This document shows, one piece after another, positions 35,943 through 43,571 of a DNA stretch of 64,000 bases. The translations under genes and the position numbers were made by a program. Below the pieces are notes generated by a model. It made no database searches. It was not told where the DNA came from and saw nothing but the letters and a program-made list of their open reading frames with translations. Numbering within the stretch: the stretch's first letter is position 1; every line of letters begins with the position of its first letter. Origin of the DNA: Pseudomonas sp. NFACC02 (GTDB taxonomy: Bacteria; Pseudomonadota; Gammaproteobacteria; Pseudomonadales; Pseudomonadaceae); NCBI RefSeq assembly GCF_900110765.1, contig NZ_FOEO01000003.1:124001-188000 (forward strand). Reading direction: 5' to 3'.

Positions 35943-36896
35943 CTAGAGGGACCGCGACTCGTCAAGATTGCCGAAAAAACCGATCAACTCATCGGCTATC
36001 CGGTTCGCAGCCTCTTCCGGCAGGTAATGGCCTGCGTTGAGGATCACCTCACCCTGCACATGGGGAGCCAGGGCGCGCAGGGCTTTGACGATATGATCAC
36101 CCACCCCTCGCTCTGCCCCAAGGGCCAGTACTGGAATCTCAAGTGGCGTTTCCGCGCGACGCCGGTTGGCGGCAACCCCTTCCGGGGACAGTGCTGACTG
36201 GTAGTACCCGGTTACCGCTTGCAGTGCACCGGGTGCGGCCAGCTGGCGTGCGTAGACCGCAATGTCTTCAGGGGTAATGGTCCAGGGTTGCAGCCCCTTG
36301 GCCCTGAACAGCCACGTGAGGAATGCCTGTTCGCGACCGGATATCAGCAACTGAGGAAGGTCGTCGAGTTGGTTGAACGCAAAGTGCCAACTGCGCCGGT
36401 TGGCCTCGTCGGACGGCAAATCAGTGCGCGGCGCCGAAACGCCGGGAATCAGCGCGTCAAGCAACGCGACGCGGCGGATGTCTGCAGGCCAGTCTGCGGC
36501 CCACGCATAGGCAATCCAGGTTCCCACATCGTGCCCCGCGACATTGATCGGCCCTTCATCAAACAGGCCGATTTTTTCTGCAAACTGATGCAGCTCCGTG
36601 GCGACACTCCGCAGATCATAAGGACCTGCCGGCGCATCACTTTCCCCCATACCACGTGGATCAACCGCAATCACTCGATAACCGGCTTCCACCATTTGTG
36701 GCATTACATAGCGCCATGCATACCAACTCTGTGGCCAGCCTGGTATCAGCAGAAGCGTCGGGCCTGCGCCACCCTCGACGTAGTGAATATTGACGACGCC
36801 CACCTGTGTACTTGCATGGCGAAATCGCTGCCAGAAATCTGTACGCACCATGAAATCCGTGCCCACGTACGCTGGTTTTTCTGATCGCATGTTCAT
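35943..36896 (-). CDS. Alpha/beta hydrolase, epoxide-hydrolase/dehalogenase-like
   Basis: The 317-residue product has IPGWPQSWYAWR (oxyanion region), VDPRGMGESD, and AGHDVGTW with the aspartate nucleophile. The C-terminal catalytic histidine is in NAGHYLPEEA. GGGAG lies five bases before the ATG at 36896. It is downstream of a tetR gene on the same strand, and a 16-bp element almost identical to one before tetR lies 15 bases upstream of its start, so TetR control is likely. Natural substrate unknown. Confidence 0.9.
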   Translation of the reverse strand: MNMRSEKPAYVGTDFMVRTDFWQRFRHASTQVGVVNIHYVEGGAGPTLLLIPGWPQSWYAWRYVMPQMVEAGYRVIAVDPRGMGESDAPAGPYDLRSVATELHQFAEKIGLFDEGPINVAGHDVGTWIAYAWAADWPADIRRVALLDALIPGVSAPRTDLPSDEANRRSWHFAFNQLDDLPQLLISGREQAFLTWLFRAKGLQPWTITPEDIAVYARQLAAPGALQAVTGYYQSALSPEGVAANRRRAETPLEIPVLALGAERGVGDHIVKALRALAPHVQGEVILNAGHYLPEEAANRIADELIGFFGNLDESRSL

Positions 36897-36911
36897 GACA
36901 TCTCCCGAAAT

Positions 36912-36927
36912 GGAATTGAACGTTTCC
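36912..36927. promoter_or_regulatory. Candidate TetR operator 2 (hydrolase promoter)
   Basis: GGAATTGAACGTTTCC matches 13 of 16 positions of the element at 37567-37582 and keeps its GGAA/TTCC ends. It sits between the TetR stop and the hydrolase start, 15 bases from the latter. Confidence 0.6.
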
Positions 36928-36942
36928 TAATTGGCTAAATGA

Positions 36943-37554
36943 TTACTCCAGCAGTCCCATCAGCTCGCTCACCATTGCGAGCATCTGCTCGGTGTCTGCG
37001 CCCGTTTTGCCCACTACCCGCATGCCTTGCTGGAGGACCAGGAGCAGCTTTGCCAGATTCGGAGCATCAAGTCCCTCACCAACGGAGCCATCCGACTGAC
37101 CTTCCTCGATCAGACGCCGGAGCTGGGCCTCTCGCCGGTCCTGCTGCGCGCCGATCAAGCGTGCAATCTCGTCGTCAGCCCGCGAAAGCTCAACCGCGGT
37201 TTCGACAACCAGGCATCCTGTGCGCCCAGCAGCCTCGCAGCTAAGGCGTGCATAGTGAACGAGCAGTGCTTCGATTTTGTCGCGCCCGGAGTTTTCGCTT
37301 GCCAGGCAGGCGGCAATCGCCTCTGCGCGTAAGGTCAAATAGCGATCGAGCGCCGCCAGAAAAAGGCCGCGTTTGTCACCCCAGGCCTTGTAGATGCTGC
37401 CCGACGTCAGGCCCAGGCACGTGTTCAAGTCCGAGATCGAGGTGCCATGAAATCCATATTCACTGAAGCGTGTGATCGCTTTGTCCAGCGCCGCGTCGGT
37501 GTCAAATTCGCGCGGCCGACCTGGCCGGAGGGAGAAGTCATTTTTAGTCGTCAT
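36943..37554 (-). CDS. TetR-family transcriptional repressor
   Basis: The 203-residue repressor has a DNA-binding domain (GRPREFDTDAALDKAITRFS, then GTSISDLNTCLGLTSGSIYK and AWGDKRGLFLAALDRYL) and a helical ligand-binding C-half with a TetR_C-type VVETAVELSR segment. The start at 37554 (MTTKNDFS) is chosen over 37584 because a putative operator occupies the region between. It is the first gene of a two-gene unit with the hydrolase. A ligand related to the hydrolase substrate is expected. Confidence 0.9.
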   Translation of the reverse strand: MTTKNDFSLRPGRPREFDTDAALDKAITRFSEYGFHGTSISDLNTCLGLTSGSIYKAWGDKRGLFLAALDRYLTLRAEAIAACLASENSGRDKIEALLVHYARLSCEAAGRTGCLVVETAVELSRADDEIARLIGAQQDRREAQLRRLIEEGQSDGSVGEGLDAPNLAKLLLVLQQGMRVVGKTGADTEQMLAMVSELMGLLE

Positions 37555-37566
37555 GGCGCAAGTATA

Positions 37567-37582
37567 GGAATCAATCGTTTCC
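37567..37582. promoter_or_regulatory. Candidate TetR operator 1 (autoregulatory)
   Basis: GGAATCAATCGTTTCC is imperfectly palindromic (GGAA-N8-TTCC, with internal symmetric C/G and A/T matches) and sits 12 bases before the tetR ATG. A near copy precedes the downstream hydrolase. TetR proteins usually bind 15-20 bp palindromes at this position. Confidence 0.6.
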
Positions 37583-37625
37583 AAATAAAGAGCCGAAGAT
37601 AAAAATACCGTGTTTAACCCATCAC

Positions 37626-37657
37626 GGCCTGGTCACGTTCTCTCTTAAGACCAGGCC
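37626..37657. repeat. 9-bp inverted repeat between dac and tetR genes
   Basis: GGCCTGGTC (37626-37634) and GACCAGGCC (37649-37657) form a perfect 9-bp stem with a 14-base loop. It lies after the DD-carboxypeptidase stop (37724, minus strand). No T-run follows in the direction of transcription, so a rho-independent terminator is doubtful. Confidence 0.45.
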
Positions 37658-37723
37658 TGCGGCCTTGAAAATCAGCAATAACCCCGCAGTATCATGGAGC
37701 GTATCCCGCCGGCTGCCATTGGC

Positions 37724-38908
37724 TTATCGGTCCGATTCTCCTCGTCCGAACATGCTCAAAAAGAACAAACGCACGGTGTCCCAGGTACGCTTCCACCAGC
37801 CGCCCGCAGGCGCTTCTTCCAAGGCGATCAAAGGCCGCGTCACCAGCTTCTTTTCGCCGTCGTACAGGTCCAGGCTGCCGACCACCGTGCCCATGGCGAT
37901 GGGGGCGATGAGCGGGTGGTCGATGTTTACGCGGACATCGACCTTGCGATTCCGGTCCTTTGGCAGGGTCAGGGAGATATCATCCAGCGACCCTACGGGC
38001 AGCGTGCGGTCTTCGCCTTTCCAGAGCATCGGGTTTGACAGGACCTGAGCAGCCTTTACATACGTTTGGGTGTCGAAGAAGCGAAAGCCGTAGCTCAGCA
38101 GTTTTTCAGCGTCATTGGCGCGATTTTTCATTGAGGTGGAACCGAATACTGCCGTGATCAAGCGGTGACCGTCGCGCAGGGCAGAGGTGACCATGCAGTA
38201 ACCCGCTGCCTCTGTGTGACCGGTTTTCAGGCCGTCCACGGACTCATCACGCCACAACAGCAGATTGCGGTTGGGTTGGCGTATCCCGTTCCAGGTAAAG
38301 TGTTTTTGTTTATACAGCGAGTAGTAAGCCGACTCATCGTTGATGATCGCCCGCGCAAGCTTTGCCATGTCCAGGGCTGAAGAGTAATGGTCGGGCGCGG
38401 GGAGGCCGGTCGGGTTCATGAAGTGTGTGTCATCGAGCCCCAGCCGCTTTGCCGTGGCGTTCATCAACCCGGCGAAACTGTTCTCATCGCCGGCGATGTG
38501 CTCGGCGAGCGCGACACTTGCGTCATTGCCCGAATCAATGACGATCCCGCGCAACAGGTCATGCACGGCAACCTGACTTCGTGGATCGAGGAACATGCGC
38601 GATCCCTCGGTGTGCCAGGCGTTTTCACTGATGGTGACTTCATCATCGGACCGCAATCGGCCGTTCTGTATTTCGTTGGTCGCGACGTAAACCGTCATCA
38701 ATTTGGTCAGGCTGGCAGGGGGCAGGTGTTCATTTTCATCATGGCTGGTGATCACGTAGCCGCTGGCAGCATCCATCAGCACCCAGGATTTTGCGTTAAG
38801 CTCAGGCGCTGAGGGCGTCATGGGGCCAGAGGGAACGGGTGCGGCGAACACTGTCGGCCAGTGAGTCAACGCAAGAGTCAGGAAGAGCCGTGGGGTCAGG
38901 TGTTTCAC
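37724..38908 (-). CDS. D-alanyl-D-alanine carboxypeptidase (PBP5/6 family)
   Basis: This 394-residue periplasmic enzyme trims the terminal D-alanine of peptidoglycan pentapeptides. It has a signal peptide (ending FAAP), the nucleophile motif SLTK (S-x-x-K), SGNDAS (S-x-N) and KTGHTEAAG (K-T-G). A C-terminal beta domain and an amphipathic end (WKRTWDTVRLFFLSMFGR) anchor it on the inner membrane. The start is a GTG at 38908 directly before the signal peptide. Three TTAAG boxes lie 65-90 bases upstream, suggesting control by the adjacent two-component system. Confidence 0.93.
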   Translation of the reverse strand: MKHLTPRLFLTLALTHWPTVFAAPVPSGPMTPSAPELNAKSWVLMDAASGYVITSHDENEHLPPASLTKLMTVYVATNEIQNGRLRSDDEVTISENAWHTEGSRMFLDPRSQVAVHDLLRGIVIDSGNDASVALAEHIAGDENSFAGLMNATAKRLGLDDTHFMNPTGLPAPDHYSSALDMAKLARAIINDESAYYSLYKQKHFTWNGIRQPNRNLLLWRDESVDGLKTGHTEAAGYCMVTSALRDGHRLITAVFGSTSMKNRANDAEKLLSYGFRFFDTQTYVKAAQVLSNPMLWKGEDRTLPVGSLDDISLTLPKDRNRKVDVRVNIDHPLIAPIAMGTVVGSLDLYDGEKKLVTRPLIALEEAPAGGWWKRTWDTVRLFFLSMFGRGESDR

Positions 38909-38971
38909 GAACAGAAAGCCTTGGTTGGACGCGAGGTGCGACAACCTAGATCAGCGCGAACACAGCGACCA

Positions 38972-38998
38972 ATTAAGCAGGGTTAAGAAAAGTTTAAG
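38972..38998 (-). promoter_or_regulatory. PmrA-like CTTAA box array before the DD-carboxypeptidase gene
   Basis: Read on the minus strand: CTTAAA-N5-CTTAAC-N4-CTTAAT (plus-strand TTAAG at 38973, 38983 and 38994). The PmrA/QseB-type box is YTTAAK-N5-YTTAAK. The array ends over the histidine kinase stop codon. Confidence 0.55.
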
Positions 38999-40394
38999 AA
39001 GCGCCGTGCTGTGGGTCGTGCAGAGGACATTTCAGTGTCACTCGGGTACCACGTCCATCGACGCCTGCTTCGATGTCCAGCCCGAACCCGTGGAGTCTGG
39101 CAATCGCAGCCACCAGTGACAGACCGAGTCCGTTGCCCGATTGCTGCCGTGACTGGTCACCGCGGTAGAGGCGTCGGGTGACACTGTCTCGTTCGTCTTG
39201 AGGAATGCCCGGCCCATTGTCTTGCACCACGATGCTCAAGCTGTGCTCGTTTCGCGCGCAGCGAAGGTAGATGTTGCCGCCCGGTTGAGTGAACTTGATC
39301 GCGTTGTCCATCAAGTTAACCAACGCCTCGAACAACAGCGAGGTGTCGCCCTCCAGCCATGGACAGTCATCAGGTGTCTGCAAGATCAATCGCTGGTTTT
39401 TCTCTTGAGCGAGCGGCTCATAAAACTCGTGGGCCTGCTGTAACAGCCGCTGAGGCTGAAACGCTTCGAAGGCTGAGCGGCGTCGGGTGTCTTCCAGCTC
39501 AGAAATCCGAAGCAGGCCTTGAAAGCGCGACATGATGGATTCGCTTTCCTCCAGTGCAAGGTTCAGTGTATCGACATGGACCTGTTGCAGCGGCAGCTTT
39601 TGCAGTTGATACAGGCGGGCACGCAACCGGGTCAGAGGGGTTCGCAGGTCATGTGCAATGCCGTCACACACACCCTTGACCTCCAGCATCAGCTGCTCGA
39701 TGTGTTCGAGCATGGTGTTGACGGCATTGGCCAGCATGTCGAGTTCATCACGGCGAGGCGAAAGGGGCAGCCGCTCACGCAGGTTACCCGACACGATGCG
39801 TTCGGTGCTGCGCTGCAGACGCTCCACGCGCCGGATGGGGCGTCTTCGCAACAGGCGCCAGCCGATCAGCCCCGGGACCAGCGTCAACGACAACCCCCAA
39901 AACAGAGCCTGCCCGATGATGCCTCCAACGGCAGAGATCGAGCCTCCGTCGCGTGCGAGAATCAGGATCCTGCCATCCGCGCGATCCAGTCGGAGCGCAT
40001 AGCTGCTGCGGGTTTCTTCATTGGGCAACGCGATGCTTAAACCGCGCTCCAGATAATGCACCTGTCCATCGTCGGGAAGATTGGACCGCAACTTGAGCAA
40101 GTCGCCGGTCAGGTGCTCGCCATTGGCTTCGAACAACCCATAAGCATCGATGCCTGGCGTAGAGTACACCTCGCTCCCGGCCAGCTCGGACACCAGCGCT
40201 GTGTCGCTGACCTTCTGATAATAATGCGCGCGCTGCATCAGCGTTCGCTCGGCGACAGAACCCAGGTAGTGCGTGATTTCCCAGTACAGGACGCCGGTGA
40301 AAACGGCACCCCAGGCCACGAAGAACAGCGCATACAGCCCGATCAGACGGCTCCCGCTGGATCGCCAGCGTTCAGTCCCTGTCGACGAGAACAT
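38994..40394 (-). CDS. Two-component sensor histidine kinase (HAMP, HisKA)
   Basis: This 466-residue membrane kinase has TM1 at about 14-37, a periplasmic domain of about 115 residues, TM2 at about 155-175, and a HAMP domain. The HisKA phospho-site is in GIAHDLRTPLTRLRARLY, and an N-box (NLMDNAIKFTQ), DNGPGIP and NGLGLSLV complete the ATPase. The ATG at 40394 overlaps the 3' end of the response-regulator gene by 23 bases. It is QseC/PmrB-like in layout; the signal is unknown. Confidence 0.92.
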   Translation of the reverse strand: MFSSTGTERWRSSGSRLIGLYALFFVAWGAVFTGVLYWEITHYLGSVAERTLMQRAHYYQKVSDTALVSELAGSEVYSTPGIDAYGLFEANGEHLTGDLLKLRSNLPDDGQVHYLERGLSIALPNEETRSSYALRLDRADGRILILARDGGSISAVGGIIGQALFWGLSLTLVPGLIGWRLLRRRPIRRVERLQRSTERIVSGNLRERLPLSPRRDELDMLANAVNTMLEHIEQLMLEVKGVCDGIAHDLRTPLTRLRARLYQLQKLPLQQVHVDTLNLALEESESIMSRFQGLLRISELEDTRRRSAFEAFQPQRLLQQAHEFYEPLAQEKNQRLILQTPDDCPWLEGDTSLLFEALVNLMDNAIKFTQPGGNIYLRCARNEHSLSIVVQDNGPGIPQDERDSVTRRLYRGDQSRQQSGNGLGLSLVAAIARLHGFGLDIEAGVDGRGTRVTLKCPLHDPQHGAS

Positions 40395-41049
40395 AGCCTG
40401 AACCACGGATTGTCTGGATGGCCGGCGCGCCCGGTCCTTCTATCTTTTTACGCAAGCGCGCGAGATGGACTTCGATGATATTGGTGCCGGGATCGAAGTG
40501 ATAACCCCAGACTTCCTGGAACAGCATGGTGCGCGTGACCAGCTGCCCGGCGTTGCGCATCAGGTAAGTCAGCAGTTTGAATTCGGTGGGAAGCAGCGCG
40601 ATTGCATGACCGTCGAGGGTTACCGTCTGGGCAATCAGGTTCATCTGCAGCCCTCCGAAGCGCAGACAGTGTTCCGTTTCCCCGGGCGCCGGGTCACGTA
40701 ACAGCACCTCGAGGCGCGCAATCATTTCGATCATCGAGAATGGTTTTGTCAGGTAGTCGTCGCCACCGGAGCGCAGGCCGCGAACACGTTCATCCACATC
40801 CGACAGAGCGCTTATCATCAACACCGGAGTCTGGATGGACAACTGGCGCAGCGTGCTGACGATCGTCAGTCCGTCAAAATCGGGCAGCATCCGGTCCAGG
40901 GTGATGACATCATGGCCGCCTGCGATGGCCAGTGCGAGCCCCTCGCGTCCGTTATCCGCCCACTGAGTGTCAAAGCCATGGGCGTCAAGCTCGGTGATGA
41001 TGGCGTGTGCGGTGACTTCGTCGTCCTCGATGACTAACGCACGATTCAT
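40372..41049 (-). CDS. OmpR-family response regulator
   Basis: The 225-residue regulator has a receiver (VIEDDEVTAHAI, phospho-acceptor in ITLDRMLPDFDG, lysine in YLTKPF) and a winged-helix output domain (LLPTEFKLLTYLMRNAGQLV, then VWGYHFDPGTNIIEVHLARL). The ATG at 41049 is preceded by GGAG. It overlaps the kinase gene and is divergent from a binding-protein gene. TTAA direct repeats are present in both flanking promoter regions. Confidence 0.93.
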   Translation of the reverse strand: MNRALVIEDDEVTAHAIITELDAHGFDTQWADNGREGLALAIAGGHDVITLDRMLPDFDGLTIVSTLRQLSIQTPVLMISALSDVDERVRGLRSGGDDYLTKPFSMIEMIARLEVLLRDPAPGETEHCLRFGGLQMNLIAQTVTLDGHAIALLPTEFKLLTYLMRNAGQLVTRTMLFQEVWGYHFDPGTNIIEVHLARLRKKIEGPGAPAIQTIRGSGYVLVDRD

Positions 41050-41115
41050 TCTGAACTCCAGAGTTGGGGGCGTACATTCTAACGGCAGGCGCAAGGTGAG
41101 CCGGTACGTTTGTCC

Positions 41116-41146
41116 GTTAAAGTAAATTTTTCTTAACGCGGGTTAA
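41116..41146. promoter_or_regulatory. TTAA repeats in the two-component/binding-protein intergenic region
   Basis: GTTAA at 41116-41120, TTAAC at 41133-41137 and GTTAA at 41142-41146 form two-to-three TTAA cores, the last two exactly 10 bases apart (TTAACGCGGGTTAA). Position and sequence resemble the CTTAA array at 38972-38998. Confidence 0.4.
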
Positions 41147-41206
41147 CACAGGGGAAGTCAGGCGCTGCTTTAGCGTGACGGTTTTGCCGACGAGGAATTG
41201 CCTGCC

Positions 41207-41995
41207 ATGCACCCGCGCTTCAGACCACTTTTGCTGACCTGCATTGTTTTGAGCACCGGCCTGAGTCACGCAGCCGATAAGCCCGCAGATCGTCCAGTGA
41301 CCCTGAGGTTGCTTTGCTCCAGCGGCTTCATAGCTGCGGCCCGGACCCTCGCCCCTGACTATGAAAAAAGTCGCTCAATTCACCTGGATATCATCAGGTC
41401 GCCCACCGCTGACGTGACGCTGACCGATACGTTTCAGCCAGAGTCCAGTCCTCAGGCGTTTGACCTGGTGCTGACGGACAGGGCGGCCATGGACAGACTG
41501 GTTGCGCAGCGCCGGGTGGATCCGGCCACCCGCGTGGATCTTGGGCAGTCCTTCATCGCCATGGCGGTAAAGGACGGCGCTAAACAGCCCAGGATTGACA
41601 CCGTTGCGGCCTTGCGTGATGCCCTGATGAACGCTGAATCCGTCGCTTACGCCAACACCCCCACCGGCATGTATCTTTCACATTGGCTATTCCCACGTAT
41701 GGCGCTTGATCGGAACTTCGAGCTCAAAAGCCGGGCTCTTTCGGCCGAGCCAGTGGGCAGTGCCGTGGCTCGCGGCGATGTTCAATTGGGTTTTCAGCAG
41801 TTGAGTGAGCTTAAGGCGGCGCCGGGGATTGATATTGTGGGTTTGATCCCTGACAACGTGCAGCAAATGGTCTTGTATTCCGGCGCCCTCATGAAGAACA
41901 GCCCGCACCCTGTGCAAGCCCGGGCATTGCTCGATTACATGAAGTCGTCCCAAGGCCGGGCAGCGATAAAACAAAGCGGCCTTGAGCCGTTTTGA
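41207..41995 (+). CDS. Periplasmic substrate-binding protein, molybdate-binding (ModA) like
   Basis: The 262-residue precursor has a signal peptide (1-23, ending LSHAAD). The mature part follows a ModA-like fold: LLCSSGFIAAARTLAPDY, then FDLVLTDRAAMDRLV, and a C-terminal QARALLDYMKSSQGRAAI. ModA ligand residues are not obviously retained, so the ligand may be a different anion or organic acid. GAGGAA is nine bases from the ATG at 41207. No permease or ATPase gene adjoins, so it may act as a sensor or orphan; regulation by the divergent response regulator is plausible. Confidence 0.8.
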   Translation: MHPRFRPLLLTCIVLSTGLSHAADKPADRPVTLRLLCSSGFIAAARTLAPDYEKSRSIHLDIIRSPTADVTLTDTFQPESSPQAFDLVLTDRAAMDRLVAQRRVDPATRVDLGQSFIAMAVKDGAKQPRIDTVAALRDALMNAESVAYANTPTGMYLSHWLFPRMALDRNFELKSRALSAEPVGSAVARGDVQLGFQQLSELKAAPGIDIVGLIPDNVQQMVLYSGALMKNSPHPVQARALLDYMKSSQGRAAIKQSGLEPF

Positions 41996-42304
41996 ATCAA
42001 GAAGAAAGCGATAGCGGCAAGTCGTCAGGTGCCGTCTGGTCAGCGGCAGTTTCGAGTCGACACGCGGGCGTGGCACGGCACTGGTGAACAAGACTGGATA
42101 CACCTGTCACGTATACAGCCAATCCGTCTGACACGGATGAGAACCCGGCGCCGTCCATGACATTCGATTGAACAGCAGGAAGCCCGCAGCGACTAATGCC
42201 TGACACGCCGCTGAGGCAAGCTTCGGGTGACTCAGCGTTTTACGGGCTGGGCAGGTATGCCTTTCACGGCATGTCCGGTCACAGGCTTTACGACGGAGGG
42301 TTCG
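41996..42304. other. 309-bp intergenic region before MscS gene
   Basis: I see no plausible protein frame or RNA. The sequence directly before the next gene contains GGAGGG at a good distance from the ATG. Promoter elements are not recognisable. Confidence 0.5.
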
Positions 42305-43426
42305 ATGACTGAGGGTTTCACAGAGTTTTTAACAACGTATGCAATTTTTGGAATTTCACCCGCTAGCTGGATTCTTGCCGTGTGCGCATCTGCGCTCAGC
42401 TATCTCTTGGCAAGAACGGCGATCCGCTTCGTTTTCAAGAGAATCCAGGCGAGGGCCGCGCAAGGCAATGGCCATTTCAGCCACATCGCGAGCGAAGTCC
42501 TTTCAGCGACCAGTAACACGTTGTTGCTGCTTGCATCGATTCTGGTCGGTCTAGGCGTTCTGGATTTGCCCGAACGCTGGCTCAACCGGGTCAGCAGTCT
42601 CTGGTTCGTGGTGGCGGCATTGCAGGTTGGTCTGTGGGCCCATCGGGCTTTGGCGCTTGCGCTGCATCGTTACTTTTCACGGCATGGCACTACCGAAACG
42701 TTTCAGGCGAGTGCCTTGGCGACGCTCAGTCTGTGGGGCGCCAGAGTGCTGTTGTGGGCAGTGATCTTGCTGGCGATGCTGTCGAACGTGGGCGTCAACA
42801 TCACTGCTTTCGTCGCGAGCCTGGGTGTGGCCGGCATCGCAGTAGCGCTCGCGGTGCAGAATATTCTGGGCGATGTTTTTGCCTCGCTTTCAATTGCCGT
42901 CGACAAGCCTTTTGAGGTCGGCGATTTCATCGTGGTGGGTTCGCTTGCCGGGACTGTGGAACACGTCGGTTTGAAGACCACCCGGATAAGAAGTCTGGGG
43001 GGCGAGCAGATCGTGATGGCCAATGCCGACATGATCGGCAGCACGATTCAGAACTACAAGCGGCTCCAACAGCGTCGGATCGTCTTCGAATTTCGTCTGA
43101 CCTATGACTGTTCAACCGAGCAGATCAGGCAGGTGACCCGGCAGGTCGAAGCGATCATCCAGCGTGAAGAGAAGGCCAGGTTCGACCGTTGCCATTTCAG
43201 AAGCTTCGGTGAGAGCGCCCTCGAATTCGAGACGGTGTATATCGTTCAGGACGCCAGCTACAACGTCTACATGGACGTTCAACAGCGGATCAACCTGGCC
43301 ATTATGGATGCCGTTGCCGAGCTTGAAGCCAACTTCGCCTTTCCATCACGCACCATTCATGTCGCTTCGGTTCCCGAGTCTGCAGTTATCCGGTCGCAGC
43401 AGCCGTCTTGTGCGCAACATGTCTGA
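42305..43426 (+). CDS. Small mechanosensitive channel, MscS family
   Basis: This 373-residue protein has about five membrane helices in the first 200 residues, then the MscS pore and beta domain: VASLGVAGIAVALAVQNILG, then DKPFEVGDFIVVGSLAGTVE and MANADMIGSTIQNYKR. It opens on membrane tension and would protect against osmotic downshock. The ATG at 42305 follows GGAGGG. It resembles YbdG/YnaI-size channels more than the 286-residue MscS. It converges on gcd across a strong terminator. Confidence 0.9.
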   Translation: MTEGFTEFLTTYAIFGISPASWILAVCASALSYLLARTAIRFVFKRIQARAAQGNGHFSHIASEVLSATSNTLLLLASILVGLGVLDLPERWLNRVSSLWFVVAALQVGLWAHRALALALHRYFSRHGTTETFQASALATLSLWGARVLLWAVILLAMLSNVGVNITAFVASLGVAGIAVALAVQNILGDVFASLSIAVDKPFEVGDFIVVGSLAGTVEHVGLKTTRIRSLGGEQIVMANADMIGSTIQNYKRLQQRRIVFEFRLTYDCSTEQIRQVTRQVEAIIQREEKARFDRCHFRSFGESALEFETVYIVQDASYNVYMDVQQRINLAIMDAVAELEANFAFPSRTIHVASVPESAVIRSQQPSCAQHV

Positions 43427-43517
43427 CCCGGAAGAAGGTGATGGGCGTGGCAGGTCAGCGCGATGGCAATTGCCTTGAAAAAAACGCGCGATGCGGATAT
43501 CAACCAGGCAGAAAGCA

Positions 43518-43550
43518 AAAAAAGAGCCCGATCATATCGGGCTCTCTTTC
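43518..43550. terminator. Bidirectional rho-independent terminator
   Basis: GAGCCCGAT (43524-43532) and ATCGGGCTC (43536-43544) make a perfect 9-bp stem with a 3-base loop, flanked by A6 on the left and TCTTTCC on the right. It serves the plus-strand MscS gene and the minus-strand gcd. Confidence 0.85.
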
Positions 43551-43571
43551 CGTGGCTTGTCCCGTTAGAGA

